64,000 nucleotides of DNA from Cyanobium sp. NIES-981. GTDB lineage: Bacteria > Cyanobacteriota > Cyanobacteriia > PCC-6307 > Cyanobiaceae. The position numbers were made by a program, and so were the translations under genes. Each line of letters starts with the position of its first letter. The stretch's first letter is position 1. Below are positions 8,097 through 16,649 of this stretch, in pieces. Under the pieces are notes generated by a model. It was given only the letters and a program-made list of their open reading frames with translations, did no database searches and was not told the DNA's origin. The stretch is taken from contig NZ_LT578417.1 in the NCBI RefSeq assembly GCF_900088535.1, positions 62,001 through 126,000 on the forward strand. The letters run 5' to 3'.

Positions 8097-9119
8097 ATGG
8101 TCCGTACCCTGCTTCCCTCCCTCCTGCTCGCCCCGCTGCTCTGGATGGCACCCCTCGCCGCCGCCACCGCCAACCCCGCCGTCCCCACCGACCAACCGCT
8201 TCCCTCCTGGCGTGAGGGCAGCGCCAGGCAGCGGATCCTGGAGTTCGTGGCGGCCGTCACCACGCCTGGTGCCCCGGGTTTCGTGGCGCCGGCGGAGCGG
8301 ATCGCCGTGTTCGACAACGACGGCACGCTCTGGTCGGAGCAGCCCATGTACATCCAGCTGGCCTTCGCCATCGATCGGGCGCGCCAGCTCGCCGCCACCG
8401 ATCCCACCCTGCTGGAGAACCCCGCCATCGCCCAGGCCGTGGCTCCTGGCCAGGACCGCGACCTCAGCAGCCTCGGCATGGCCGGGATCCTGGAGCTGGT
8501 GGGGCTCACCCATGCGGGCCTCAGCACCGAAGCCTTCAGTGCCGTGGTGCGGGAGTGGTTCGCCACGGCCCGGCACCCGCGCACCGGGCGCCCCTACACG
8601 GAGATGGCCTATCTGCCGATGCAGGAGCTGCTCGCCTACCTGCGCAGCCAGGGCTTCCGCACCTACCTGGTGTCGGCCGGGGGCACCGCCTTCATGCGCG
8701 TGGTGGGCGAGGAGTTGTATGGCGTGCCGCCGGAGCAGGTGATCGGCTCCCGGATCAAAACCCACTACAGGGCGAAGGACGGCGCCGTGTCGATTCTGCG
8801 GCTGCCCGAGCCTGAGCTGATCAACGACGGGCCCGCCAAGCCGCTGGCCATCGAGGCCCTGATCGGCCGCCGGCCCCTGGCGGCCTTCGGCAATTCCGAT
8901 GGCGACGTCGAGATGCTGGAGTGGACCACCGCCGGCGCCGGCCCCCGCCTCGGCGTGCTGGTGCACCACGACGACGGTGAGCGGGAGGTGGCCTATGACA
9001 AGGCGTCACCCATCGGCCGGCTGGACCGCGGCCTCAGCGAGGCTCCGGGGCGGGGCTGGATCCTGGTGAGCATGCGCCGCGACTGGCTGCGGGTGTTTGC
9101 GGATCCCTCAGGCGAGTGA
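8097..9119 (+). CDS. Exported HAD-family phosphatase
   Basis: A 340-residue protein with a signal peptide (MVRTLLPSLLLAPLLWMAPLAAATA). HAD motif I is VFDNDGTLWSEQP, with D73 as nucleophile and D75 as acid/base. Motif II is in YLVSAGGTAF, and motif III/IV is in ALIGRRPLAAFGNSDGDVEML. A helical cap follows motif I. It resembles secreted phosphoserine-phosphatase-like enzymes, and periplasmic release of phosphate from small phosphoesters is a plausible role. It begins 9 bases after the SulP stop and may share that transcript. It converges with the AraC gene. Confidence 0.85.
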   Translation: MVRTLLPSLLLAPLLWMAPLAAATANPAVPTDQPLPSWREGSARQRILEFVAAVTTPGAPGFVAPAERIAVFDNDGTLWSEQPMYIQLAFAIDRARQLAATDPTLLENPAIAQAVAPGQDRDLSSLGMAGILELVGLTHAGLSTEAFSAVVREWFATARHPRTGRPYTEMAYLPMQELLAYLRSQGFRTYLVSAGGTAFMRVVGEELYGVPPEQVIGSRIKTHYRAKDGAVSILRLPEPELINDGPAKPLAIEALIGRRPLAAFGNSDGDVEMLEWTTAGAGPRLGVLVHHDDGEREVAYDKASPIGRLDRGLSEAPGRGWILVSMRRDWLRVFADPSGE

Positions 9120-9140
9120 ACGGGCCCGAGCGCTTTGGCG

Positions 9141-10115
9141 TCATTTCCGGTTGCTCGCCAGGGTGTCGGAGGGCCGCTCCCCGAACAGCTCGGCATACTG
9201 CCGGGCGAAGTGGCCCGGGTTGAGAAAGCCCCATGCGGTGGCGAGGGCGCCGATCGTCGTCTGGTCTGGCTCGGCCTCCAGGAGGTTGCGGCGGATGCCG
9301 TGCAGGCGCTGAAGCCGCAGGTAGGTCATCGGACCCATCCCCAGGTGCTCCCGGAAGCCCTGGATCAGGCTGCGGCGGCTCGTGTGCACCTCCCGGCAGA
9401 GGCCCTCGAGCTGGATCGGCTGGCCTGGGTGGGCCTCCATCCAGTGCTGGGCCGCCTTCACCAGCTCGATCCGTGAGGGGGCCCGCGCCAGCCGACTGGC
9501 GCCATCCCAACCATGCACGAGGGCTTCCAGCACCAGGGGGATCAGATCCCCGCTCACCAGCGCCTCGAACCCGCTCACCTGCTGCAGGGTCGGGGCAGCC
9601 TCGAGTGCCCCGAGCAGCTGGTGCAGGTACCGCCGCAGCCGAGAGAACCGCACGGGCTCCACAGCGAGCCAGTTGCGGGCCAGGACCTCCTCCAGCACCG
9701 GGCAGCCGAGCCGCTCCGCCCGGCGCAGAAACTCCCGCCGCTCGATGATCAGCAGCGCCAGGTCGCACCGGCCGAAGGTGGTGAGATGGATCTCGCCGCT
9801 GGCGGAGAGCCCGAACAGGGCCCTGGGCAGCAGGGGCTGGCCATGGCTGCGGATCGCGGCGGCCGACGTGGCATGGTCGTTGGGGCTCCTGGCCAGATCG
9901 AGGCTCACCAGTTGGCGCTCAGCCGGTTTGGGGCCGGCGCAGTGGATGGCCCGATCGAGGCGGATGCGCAGCAGCTGCAGCGGCCCCAGCTGGAGCGCGA
10001 GCAGATCTCCACCCAGCCTGCCCCTGGCGAGCTGGGTCACCGTCACCGCCAGGCCACCGCGGGCCAGCAGCGCCTGGAGGCTCTCGACTCCTTCAACCGT
10101 CAGCGGATCGGGCAT
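9141..10115 (-). CDS. AraC-family transcriptional regulator
   Basis: A 324-residue protein whose C-terminal 100 residues form a double helix-turn-helix of AraC/XylS type: IQLEGLCREVHTSRRSLIQG, then LGMGPMTYLRLQRLHGIRRN, then IGALATAWGFLNPGHFARQYAELFGERPS. The last element fits the family consensus (A...GF....HFSR.YK..FG..PS). The N-terminal domain shows only loose similarity to AraC-ligand or OruR-like sensor domains. It is divergently arranged with the sulfatase gene with 83 bases between them, so it is the obvious candidate regulator of that gene. Confidence 0.9.
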   Translation of the reverse strand: MPDPLTVEGVESLQALLARGGLAVTVTQLARGRLGGDLLALQLGPLQLLRIRLDRAIHCAGPKPAERQLVSLDLARSPNDHATSAAAIRSHGQPLLPRALFGLSASGEIHLTTFGRCDLALLIIERREFLRRAERLGCPVLEEVLARNWLAVEPVRFSRLRRYLHQLLGALEAAPTLQQVSGFEALVSGDLIPLVLEALVHGWDGASRLARAPSRIELVKAAQHWMEAHPGQPIQLEGLCREVHTSRRSLIQGFREHLGMGPMTYLRLQRLHGIRRNLLEAEPDQTTIGALATAWGFLNPGHFARQYAELFGERPSDTLASNRK

Positions 10116-10198
10116 CGGAAAAAATTCGCACTTTCGGAGTGTTTGCCCACGTGCTCCATGGCCATAGTGCAGAGGAGTGAACGGTCTCCCTCACCACC

Positions 10199-11701
10199 AT
10201 GCCCAACGGCAAGCCCAATATCTTGATCCTCTGGGGCGATGACATCGGCCAGAGCAACCTCAGCTGCTACAGCGACGGCCTGATGGGGTACCAGACCCCC
10301 AACATCGACCGGGTCGCCAAGGAGGGCGGCCGCTTCATCCACTACTACGCCGAGCAGAGCTGCACCGCCGGCCGCGCCGCCTTCATCTCCGGCCAGAGCG
10401 TGTTCCGCACGGGCCTCAGCAAGGTGGGCCTGCCCGGCGCTGAGCTGGGCTACCGCACCGAGGACCCCACCATCGCCGGCTTGCTCAAGCCGCTGGGTTA
10501 CCGCACCGGCCAGTTCGGCAAGAACCACTTCGGCGACCGGGACGAGCACCTGCCCACCAACAACGGCTTCGACGAGTTCTTCGGCAACCTCTATCACCTC
10601 AATGCGGAGGAGGAGCCGGAACTGCGCGATTATCCCCAGCCTGAGGACTTCCCGAATTTCCGCAAGAACTACGGCCCCCGTGGCGTGCTGCACTCCTGGG
10701 CCAACCCGGATGGCACCCAGCGGATCGAGAACACCGGCCCGCTCACCAAGAAGCGGATGGAGACGGCCGATGAGGAGTTCATGAAGGAGGCCAAGCGGTT
10801 CATCCGCGATGCGGTGGCCTCCGGCGAGCCCTTCTTCGTGTGGTTCAACACCACCCACATGCACTTCCGCACCCACGCCCGTCCCCAGGATCTGGGCCAG
10901 TCGGGGCGCTGGCAGTCGGAATACCACGACGTGATGATCTACCACGACGAGTGCATCGGCGAGATGCTCAACCTGCTCGATGAGCTGGGCGTCACCGACG
11001 ACACGATCGTGATGTACAGCACCGACAACGGGCCCCACATGAACAGCTGGCCCGATGCCGGCATGACCCCGTTCCGCAACGAGAAGAACTCCAACTGGGA
11101 GGGGGCCTACCGCGTGCCGGCCCTGATCCGCTGGCCCGGCAGGATCGCCCCCGGCACACTGTTCACCGAGATCGTGAGCCACCTCGACTGGCTGCCCACC
11201 CTGTTGGCCGCGGCCGGTGAGCCCGAGATCAAGGAGAAGCTCAAGGCCGGCCACCAGGCGGGCAGCCGGCACTACCACGTGCATCTCGACGGCTACAACA
11301 TGCTCGATTACTGGACGGGCAAGACCGACAAGAGCCCGCGGGTGGAGTTCTTCTACTTCTCCGACGACGGCGACCTCACGGCCCTTCGTTACGACAACTG
11401 GAAGATGGTGTTCATGGAGCAACGGGCCACCGGCACCCTGCAGATCTGGGCGGAACCCTTCGTGACCTTGCGGGTGCCGAAGATCTTCAACCTCAAGACC
11501 GACCCCTACGAGCGGGCTGACATCACCTCCAACACATACTGGGACTGGATCCTCGACCACGTGTTCCTGCTGGTGCCGGCCCAGGCCTATGTGGCCCAGT
11601 TCCTGGCCACCTTCCAGGAATTCCCGCCGCGCCAGAAGGCCGCCAGTTTCTCCCTCGCGGACGTGATGGAGAAGATGACCAGCACCACGGGGCTCTCCTG
11701 A
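10199..11701 (+). CDS. Type I (formylglycine-dependent) sulfatase, arylsulfatase-like
   Basis: A 500-residue alkaline-phosphatase-superfamily enzyme. It opens with the metal-binding block NILILWGDDIGQSNLSCY and carries the sulfatase signature CTAGRAAF at residues 55-62, where Cys55 would be converted to formylglycine. The second signature region is GYRTGQFGKNHFGD. The remaining metal ligands fall in VMYSTDNGPHMNSWP, and substrate-pocket His residues in NTTHMHFRTH. No signal peptide is visible at the chosen start, so the enzyme is either cytoplasmic or exported in another way. The SUMF1-type protein at 20643 is the likely activating enzyme. Confidence 0.92.
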   Translation: MPNGKPNILILWGDDIGQSNLSCYSDGLMGYQTPNIDRVAKEGGRFIHYYAEQSCTAGRAAFISGQSVFRTGLSKVGLPGAELGYRTEDPTIAGLLKPLGYRTGQFGKNHFGDRDEHLPTNNGFDEFFGNLYHLNAEEEPELRDYPQPEDFPNFRKNYGPRGVLHSWANPDGTQRIENTGPLTKKRMETADEEFMKEAKRFIRDAVASGEPFFVWFNTTHMHFRTHARPQDLGQSGRWQSEYHDVMIYHDECIGEMLNLLDELGVTDDTIVMYSTDNGPHMNSWPDAGMTPFRNEKNSNWEGAYRVPALIRWPGRIAPGTLFTEIVSHLDWLPTLLAAAGEPEIKEKLKAGHQAGSRHYHVHLDGYNMLDYWTGKTDKSPRVEFFYFSDDGDLTALRYDNWKMVFMEQRATGTLQIWAEPFVTLRVPKIFNLKTDPYERADITSNTYWDWILDHVFLLVPAQAYVAQFLATFQEFPPRQKAASFSLADVMEKMTSTTGLS

Positions 11702-11796
11702 GGGGTCAGGGGGCGGCGGCTGGCGGTGGCGATCGTTCCCCCTCGCTCAGCCCTGCCGGTCACCTCCCCTTCCGCCTGCGCTGCAGAGCGCCCGCC

Positions 11797-12438
11797 TCAG
11801 CCGCCCATGGCGCGGCCCATGGCGCGGAAGGTGAAGTTGATCCGGGCACCCACCGGGCGTGTGGTTCTCGGAAGGCAGTGCTGCCAGTGCTCCTGGGTGG
11901 AGCCCGCCATCCACAGCACCGAACCATGGCTGAGCTCGAACGATCGCCGTTGGCCGTGATCGGCCTTGCTGCGCATCAGAAACCGCCGCGTTGCCCCCAG
12001 GCTCAGGCTGGCGATCACCGGCCGGGGGCCGAGTTCGGGCTCGTCATCGGCGTGCCAGGCCACCGAATCCTGCCCATCGCGGTAGAGGTTGGCCAGGGCG
12101 GTGTTGAAGGGCACGCCGCTGGCCTCCCGCAGCCGCTGCAGCAGCGGTTGCAACGCCTCCGGAAACGGCTCGGGGCGCATCACCAATCCCGACCACCGGT
12201 AGGTCTGGCGGGCGTCGGCGAACCAACGGTGCAGCCGCGGCACGGGGTGGACGCGGCCGTAGAGGCGGATCGTGTCCTGCCTCCAGCCCGGCAGCGCCTG
12301 GAGGGCCTGAAACAGCGCCGTGGCCTCGCCCTCGGCCAACGCCTGACGCTCCAGCCGCACCGCACCCGGCTCAGACCCGGCCGGGGGCTCAGCCGCTGCT
12401 GGATCCGCGGCGAACAGGGGGAGCTGGCGTGCCTCCAT
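11797..12438 (-). CDS. AlkB-like 2-oxoglutarate/Fe(II) dioxygenase
   Basis: From the ATG at 12438 (MEARQLPLFAAD) the protein is 213 residues; a longer frame from 12474 adds 12 residues of doubtful value. The iron ligands are visible as HADDEPELG (H-x-D) and the later His of STQEHWQHCLPR. RPVGARINFTFR supplies the Arg residues that bind 2-oxoglutarate, and NLYRDGQDSVAWHADDE is the classical AlkB block. Oxidative demethylation of alkylated DNA or RNA bases is the family role. The gene stands alone, converging with the sulfatase. Confidence 0.88.
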   Translation of the reverse strand: MEARQLPLFAADPAAAEPPAGSEPGAVRLERQALAEGEATALFQALQALPGWRQDTIRLYGRVHPVPRLHRWFADARQTYRWSGLVMRPEPFPEALQPLLQRLREASGVPFNTALANLYRDGQDSVAWHADDEPELGPRPVIASLSLGATRRFLMRSKADHGQRRSFELSHGSVLWMAGSTQEHWQHCLPRTTRPVGARINFTFRAMGRAMGG

Positions 12439-12516
12439 GGGGGCATGGGTACATGAACCGATTGCAGCCGTCATTCGGCCCCGCCTAGAACCTTAAGAGA
12501 ACCTGAAATCACGGCC

Positions 12517-12666
12517 ATGGCTGCCTTCTGGTCCAAGGACCTCCATCTCGTCTACCTGGATCACCGTCCGTTCGCCAGCTGTGTGGACCGGCATGAGGCC
12601 GTGATGCTGCAGCAGGCGCTGCTGCGCACCCATCACTCCCGCCGAGTGCACCTGTTGAGGGCATGA
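12517..12666 (+). CDS. Small hypothetical protein (49 residues)
   Basis: An ATG at 12517 opens a 49-residue frame starting MAAFWSKDLHLVYLDHRPFA and ending RRVHLLRA. The preceding AAGAGAACC gives weak ribosome-binding context. It contains one Cys, several His/Arg residues and no clear membrane segment. I do not recognise a family. It lies at the border between ordinary high-GC sequence and the atypical patch downstream. Confidence 0.4.
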   Translation: MAAFWSKDLHLVYLDHRPFASCVDRHEAVMLQQALLRTHHSRRVHLLRA

Positions 12667-13115
12667 AGCTCGCACCCCACCAGAGCACAGCGCCAGTTCA
12701 CGGCGCTGCAGATCGGTGGCAGCAGCGGCGCCGCACGGGTCCCTCTGCGGTGATCGAGGCCCTGAACTGGGCCCTGCGGTGGAGGCTTGTTGTTGAACAG
12801 CCTGGGCTGAGTGGCTGCCCCCACCTGTAGAAAGGGCTCAAGGTCAGACCATCTCAGCGGCATTCTCAGCTGCAACAGTGCTCTTCGCGGCTACGTAGGG
12901 CTTTCATGGCCCGCTGATTATGGAGAGGGCCCATGATCAAATGCCGGATGTCGAATGTCCCGGACGTCGAATGTCCCGGACGTCGAAGGCTCCTGACCCT
13001 GGACGATCGGGCTGCCGCGCTCCTGTTAGTTGTTGTTGGTGAATCGCAACACAATCCAAGGATTGACCCTGTTGTTGTCGCTTACAGTCCCGTCCTTTCT
13101 GCGGGATTGGCGGCC
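12667..13115. other. Gene-free stretch at the start of the accessory patch
   Basis: About 450 bases without a convincing gene. Frames here are short and lack family-like content. The only clear structure is the 16-bp tandem repeat at 12944-12991. The promoter of the disrupted outer-membrane gene should lie in the last 100 bases, which are relatively T-rich (TTGTTAGTTGTTGTTGG-like sequence), but no confident -10/-35 pair was found. Confidence 0.5.
12944..12991. repeat. Three-copy 16-bp tandem repeat
   Basis: Unit CCGGACGTCGAATGTC. Copy 1 (12944-12959) differs by one base (CCGGATGT...), copy 2 (12960-12975) is exact, and copy 3 (12976-12991) matches its first 12 bases and then diverges. Each unit holds a GACGTC or near-GACGTC palindrome. 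It lies about 125 bases upstream of the start of the disrupted gene. Confidence 0.85.
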
Positions 13116-13659
13116 TTGATCAAGCGCCTCCTCTGGCTGATGCCATGCACGCTGGCATGCGCAGCCATTGCCAGTGTCCACCCTCCGAGCCTCTCCAAGG
13201 AGTCTGCCCCGTCAGGACTTCCTGCGCCCTTGCGACGACCCATCACCCGTGATCAAAACGCGGCGGTCGACCACCCCGCAAGCTCACGGCGGTTGGTGCA
13301 GGCTCCGTCAGAGGCTGAGCAATCAGCTCCTCCTCCAGGTGACGCTGGATCCGCAGAGCAGACATCCGCTGAACAGAATCCCACCGCATCCGATGCGGCA
13401 GCCCTGGCCAAGGAGGCGCAGAACCCCATCGCCAACCTGATCAGCCTGCCTTTTCAGAACAACACCAATTTCGGCGCCGGCCCAGCCGGAGAGGGCACGC
13501 CCAACGTGCTCAACATTCAACCGGTGATTCCGGTTCCACTCAGCAAGCGTCTGCTGTTGGTCACCCGCACGATTGTGCCAGTGATCAACCAACCCGCAGC
13601 AGCCACGGGTCAAGCCAGCGCCTTTGGTCTGGGGGATATCAATCCCCAGTTCTATTTAG
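13116..13659 (+). pseudogene. 5' part of an outer-membrane beta-barrel-like protein gene ('neuromedin U'-type bacterial family), disrupted by an IS
   Basis: The reading frame runs into the insertion sequence at 13660. A TTG at 13116 gives a good signal peptide (IKRLLWLMPCTLACAAIASV); an ATG at 13140 is the alternative. A Pro/Ser/Ala-rich linker follows, then the conserved block EAQNPIANLISLPFQNNTNF and IQPVIPVPLSKRLLLVTRTI. These are typical of bacterial proteins often mis-named neuromedin U, which look like outer-membrane barrels. Removing the IS and one target-site copy joins this frame exactly to the part at 15380 and restores NPQFYLVPISKG, a protein of about 336 residues. Confidence 0.88.
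13652..13659. repeat. Target-site duplication, left copy (8 bp)
   Basis: CTATTTAG directly precedes the left inverted repeat. The same eight bases directly follow the right inverted repeat at 15373-15380. Confidence 0.9.
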
Positions 13660-15372
13660 GGCCTCCTGAGAAAGTGAGCCGCGGGCAATGCGCACCACAA
13701 TGAGCCTGCCCGGGCGACCTCTGAGTGATCCTCAGGCCCCGCTGAGCTGACAACTCAGCTCTCTGCTGCTGGAGCTCAGAGCCCGTGCGGCGGAGACCAA
13801 GAGTTGCCAGCAGAGCACAAAATAGAGACAAAGAAGCTCCAGGAGCTTCTGGAGGTTCATGACCAGGACATTCATCGCGATGGATGAACCCTGTGTTGCC
13901 GGCAGTTTCTCTCGGATCAATCCCAATCCATAGCGACGCTTGCCTTGACCGATCTTGCCTTCAACAGCATTGCGCCGCCTTTGATCATCAACGAACTGCC
14001 GCCTCTCGGCTGCCACCAACTCCGGATCATTCTTCGGGCGACCAAGACGAGGCCCACTCAGCCGAATGCCGTGACGCTGGCAGAATGCCCGATTTGATCT
14101 TGTGCGGTAGATCTGATCAGCGCAGATCACCTCCGGATAGCAGCCGTATCGACGACGATAGGCTTGGGCCTGAACTTTCAGATCTTCCCCTTCGTTGTAG
14201 GGGTCAAAGCTCAGCCGATCCAGGAAAGCAAATCCTTCATCGGTGACAGAAAGTGAGATCTTGGCGCCGAACTCAACATTGCACCTCGCCTTGCCGCGAA
14301 CAATTGGCCTGATGTGCGCTTGACAGAGGCTGACGATGCGAGCGGGAATACTTCTGGTGTCTGAGCGATAGAGAATGTTCTGCTGGCGGACCAGCTCACT
14401 GACAACCAACAGCTTCTGATAGGCATGCCGCCCAGCCGCCAGAAGGCTTGCGCCACAGGCTGTCAGGGCGTCAATGTTGGCAAGGTTGCGCTTGAGATGC
14501 CCAAGCTGTTGCTTGATCGCTTTGCGGATCTTGAGAAACCGAGGGCGTTTTTTCTTGGCCACGGCGAGGAACTGCTGCCTGGCCTGCTTCCGATGCGTTC
14601 GTGGTTTGTGACCAAAGGACTCTCTGACCTGCGAATACATGGCATCGATCAGAGTCTCGGTGAGCTCTCGGCCTTCATTGAGCAGCGAGAGATCCGTTGG
14701 ATGCCGAATATCTGCCGGAACGCATGTCGCATCAATCAGCAGTGACCCCTGATTTGGCCGTGGCGTTTTGGATTCAATCTTCTGATCAGCTGCGCTCCCG
14801 GCTCCGCCTCCATCGCTGCTGTCGTGCTCATCAACTGCAGACGAACGGATCACGTTCAGACCGTGACGCACGATTCGTTCATTGCAGTCATTCACGACCG
14901 AATCTGGCAGCCGCTTCCGGAAGTACACCATCATTGATGGGTCAAACGGAGCCGAGTACTGAAATGCCTCCAGGCCGATGAAGAACTGGAGATAGGGGTT
15001 CTCTTTGATTTGCTCAACCAGTTCTTCATCAGTCAGCCCCATGCGGGCCTTGATGATCAGGGCGCCCAGTGCCATGCGAAATGGCTTTGCCGGGGCGCCA
15101 AAGCCCTTGCAGAACTGAGCTGCATAGTCACCTTCCAGCTCATCCCATGGGATCAGCTCAGCCAGCTTGATCCAGCGATTGTCACCAGAGAGCTTTCCTC
15201 CAAACGGCAGGAAGAAGTCCTCGAACGAGAGCTGATCACGATGCTCACGTCGGTACATGTGGAAAACTCTGGGCGGCTTTTGGGCGCAAACGAGCCCAAT
15301 CTCGTACATTTTAGCCGAGAAAACTGCTCACATCCATTGCGCTGCAGTGGATGTGGCTTTTCTCAGGAGGCC
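13660..15372 (-). mobile_element. Insertion sequence (IS5/IS1182-like, 1713 bp), complete
   Basis: Perfect 14-bp terminal inverted repeats, GGCCTCCTGAGAAA at 13660-13673 and its complement at 15359-15372, enclose one transposase gene on the minus strand. An 8-bp direct repeat (CTATTTAG) flanks the element. The identical duplication and intact transposase imply a recent insertion. Base composition is clearly lower in GC than the surrounding chromosome. Family assignment rests on the transposase; an 8-bp duplication is longer than usual for IS5 proper, so the subgroup is uncertain. Confidence 0.92.
13732..15258 (-). CDS. DDE transposase (IS5-like, DUF772 N-terminal domain)
   Basis: A 508-residue protein from the ATG at 15258 (MYRREHRDQLSFEDFFLPFG); an upstream in-frame start at 15309 adds 17 residues. 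The N-terminal DUF772 domain contains FRMALGALIIKARMGLTDEE and FDPSMMVYFRKRLPD. The catalytic triad appears as the Asp of LLIDATCVPADIRHPTD, the Asp of VICADQIYRTRSNR and the Glu of RRNAVEGKIGQGKRRYGLG. A Lys/Arg-rich insert (about residues 235-270) separates the first two. There is no frameshift or internal stop, so it may be active. Confidence 0.92.
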   Translation of the reverse strand: MYRREHRDQLSFEDFFLPFGGKLSGDNRWIKLAELIPWDELEGDYAAQFCKGFGAPAKPFRMALGALIIKARMGLTDEELVEQIKENPYLQFFIGLEAFQYSAPFDPSMMVYFRKRLPDSVVNDCNERIVRHGLNVIRSSAVDEHDSSDGGGAGSAADQKIESKTPRPNQGSLLIDATCVPADIRHPTDLSLLNEGRELTETLIDAMYSQVRESFGHKPRTHRKQARQQFLAVAKKKRPRFLKIRKAIKQQLGHLKRNLANIDALTACGASLLAAGRHAYQKLLVVSELVRQQNILYRSDTRSIPARIVSLCQAHIRPIVRGKARCNVEFGAKISLSVTDEGFAFLDRLSFDPYNEGEDLKVQAQAYRRRYGCYPEVICADQIYRTRSNRAFCQRHGIRLSGPRLGRPKNDPELVAAERRQFVDDQRRRNAVEGKIGQGKRRYGLGLIREKLPATQGSSIAMNVLVMNLQKLLELLCLYFVLCWQLLVSAARALSSSSRELSCQLSGA

Positions 15373-15380
15373 CTATTTAG
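15373..15380. repeat. Target-site duplication, right copy (8 bp)
   Basis: CTATTTAG immediately after the right inverted repeat, identical to 13652-13659. Confidence 0.9.
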
Positions 15381-15847
15381 TGCCGATATCAAAGGGCAGG
15401 GTCACCTGGGGTGTAGGCCCAACCTTTGTGCTGCCTACAGCCACGGATGACGTGCTGGGGCAGGGGAAATGGAGTGCCGGCCCCGCCGCGGTGGTGGTTG
15501 TGACCACCGAGCGCATGGTGTTCGGGGCGGTGGGGAACAATGTCTGGTCGTTTGCCGGCGCCAGTGATCGCGAGTCAGTCAATCAGCTGTTGGTGCAGCC
15601 ATTCGTGAACTACAACCTGCCCAACGGATGGTATCTGGTGTCCGCTCCCATTGTCACCGCCAACTGGCAAGCACCTCGGGGAGACGAAGAGTGGACGGTC
15701 CCCGTCGGTGGTGGCTTTGGCAGGGTGTTCGCGATCGGTGATCAGATGATGAATGCCACGCTTCAGGCCTACTGGAATGTCGTCAAGCCAGAGGCTGCTG
15801 GGGATTGGACTCTGAGGGCGCAATTCCAGTTTCTGTTTCCCCGTTAA
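15373..15847 (+). pseudogene. 3' part of the IS-disrupted outer-membrane beta-barrel-like gene
   Basis: It continues the frame broken at 13659. From 15380 it encodes 155 residues (VPISKGRVTWGVGPTFVLPT ... LRAQFQFLFPR) and ends in TAA at 15845-15847. Blocks WSFAGASDRESVNQLLVQPF and NYNLPNGWYLVSAPIVTANW fit the family. The protein ends in an aromatic/Arg terminus typical of barrel proteins. No start codon with a ribosome-binding site is evident, so this half is probably not made. Confidence 0.88.
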
Positions 15848-16091
15848 TCCGCGCTCCCCTGAATCAGCAGTCCATCACTGGCTGGTGTGACCATGCGGTC
15901 TGCCAGCGAGAACTCCACTGTTCAGTGCTCAACCCCCTCGCGGTGGGGCGGTTGATCTGTGTTCAGCCTGCGTTGCACACATCGACAGTATCTTTGTCGC
16001 CTTGTCGCCAAAATCGGACGGTGGAATTGCTGGGGTGACTCCGGCAGGGGAACTCATGGGCTGGACAGCTTTCGATGTCCAGCGATGACAA

Positions 16092-16607
16092 CTATTTTGC
16101 TGGTTGAATCGGGCCCACAGGTGTTGAACTGATCCGTTTCACGCCATCAGGTTCACTGACGGTGACTACCACCATCAGCGATTGGCCGATGTTTCCTGCG
16201 CCGGGCTTGTACGTTGGTCCGCTTGCGGCCTCAATCAGTACCCAGCTGTCCGCGCCGGCAGCGCGTTGGTACCAGTGATAGTTCAGCGGAGCGAGCTCAC
16301 TCACCATGGCTCCCTGCAGGAAGGCCGTCAATACTGCACCTTCATACGCTTCACCACGGAGTTGGAGACCTTGCAGGCCCTGGATTGTCTGTTCGATGGA
16401 TCCTTCCTCTCGCTCTGTGTTGGTGATCTCCTGATCGAGGATCTGAATCTGCTTCTGAGGATCGGCAGTGAGGCCAGGCACGCACTGGAGGGTGCCCTGA
16501 ACCAGGCGACAGCCTGTCATCATCTGGGCCTGGCTGGCAGCAGGGCTCAGCAACAGGAGTAGGGCAAAGCCCGCGGCGGGACACCGAGGAAACTGGAGGT
16601 AGTTCAT
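16092..16607 (-). CDS. Secreted hypothetical protein with Ig-like/beta C-terminal domain
   Basis: The ATG at 16607 gives a 171-residue protein with a signal peptide (MNYLQFPRCPAAGFALLLLL ... SQA). A short Cys pair segment follows (MTGCRLVQGTLQCVPG), then a Glu/Gln-rich helical region (about residues 50-90), then a beta-rich domain with YHWYQRAAGADSWVLIEAAS and GPTYKPGAGNIGQSLMVVVT. The latter resembles Ig-like repeats used for ligand or surface binding. The function is unknown. Unusually, a potential hairpin ends at the base before the start codon. Confidence 0.7.
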   Translation of the reverse strand: MNYLQFPRCPAAGFALLLLLSPAASQAQMMTGCRLVQGTLQCVPGLTADPQKQIQILDQEITNTEREEGSIEQTIQGLQGLQLRGEAYEGAVLTAFLQGAMVSELAPLNYHWYQRAAGADSWVLIEAASGPTYKPGAGNIGQSLMVVVTVSEPDGVKRISSTPVGPIQPAK

Positions 16608-16649
16608 GTGTAAATACGCCACTCTGTTTACACGGTCATACCATGGTAT
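16608..16649 (-). promoter_or_regulatory. Two inverted repeats directly upstream of the secreted-protein start codon
   Basis: On the minus strand GTGTAAA (16627-16633) and TTTACAC (16608-16614) form a 7-bp perfect inverted repeat with a 12-base loop whose 3' arm abuts the ATG at 16607. Slightly upstream, ATACCATGGTAT at 16638-16649 is a perfect 12-bp palindrome. No good Shine-Dalgarno sequence is visible. They could be operators, an RNA hairpin covering the initiation region, or both. Confidence 0.5.

Noticed and set aside
15805-16038. Small forward frame after the disrupted barrel gene
   Set aside because: Begins inside the barrel gene in another frame, has no ribosome-binding site and no recognisable protein pattern; the 240-base spacer seems empty.
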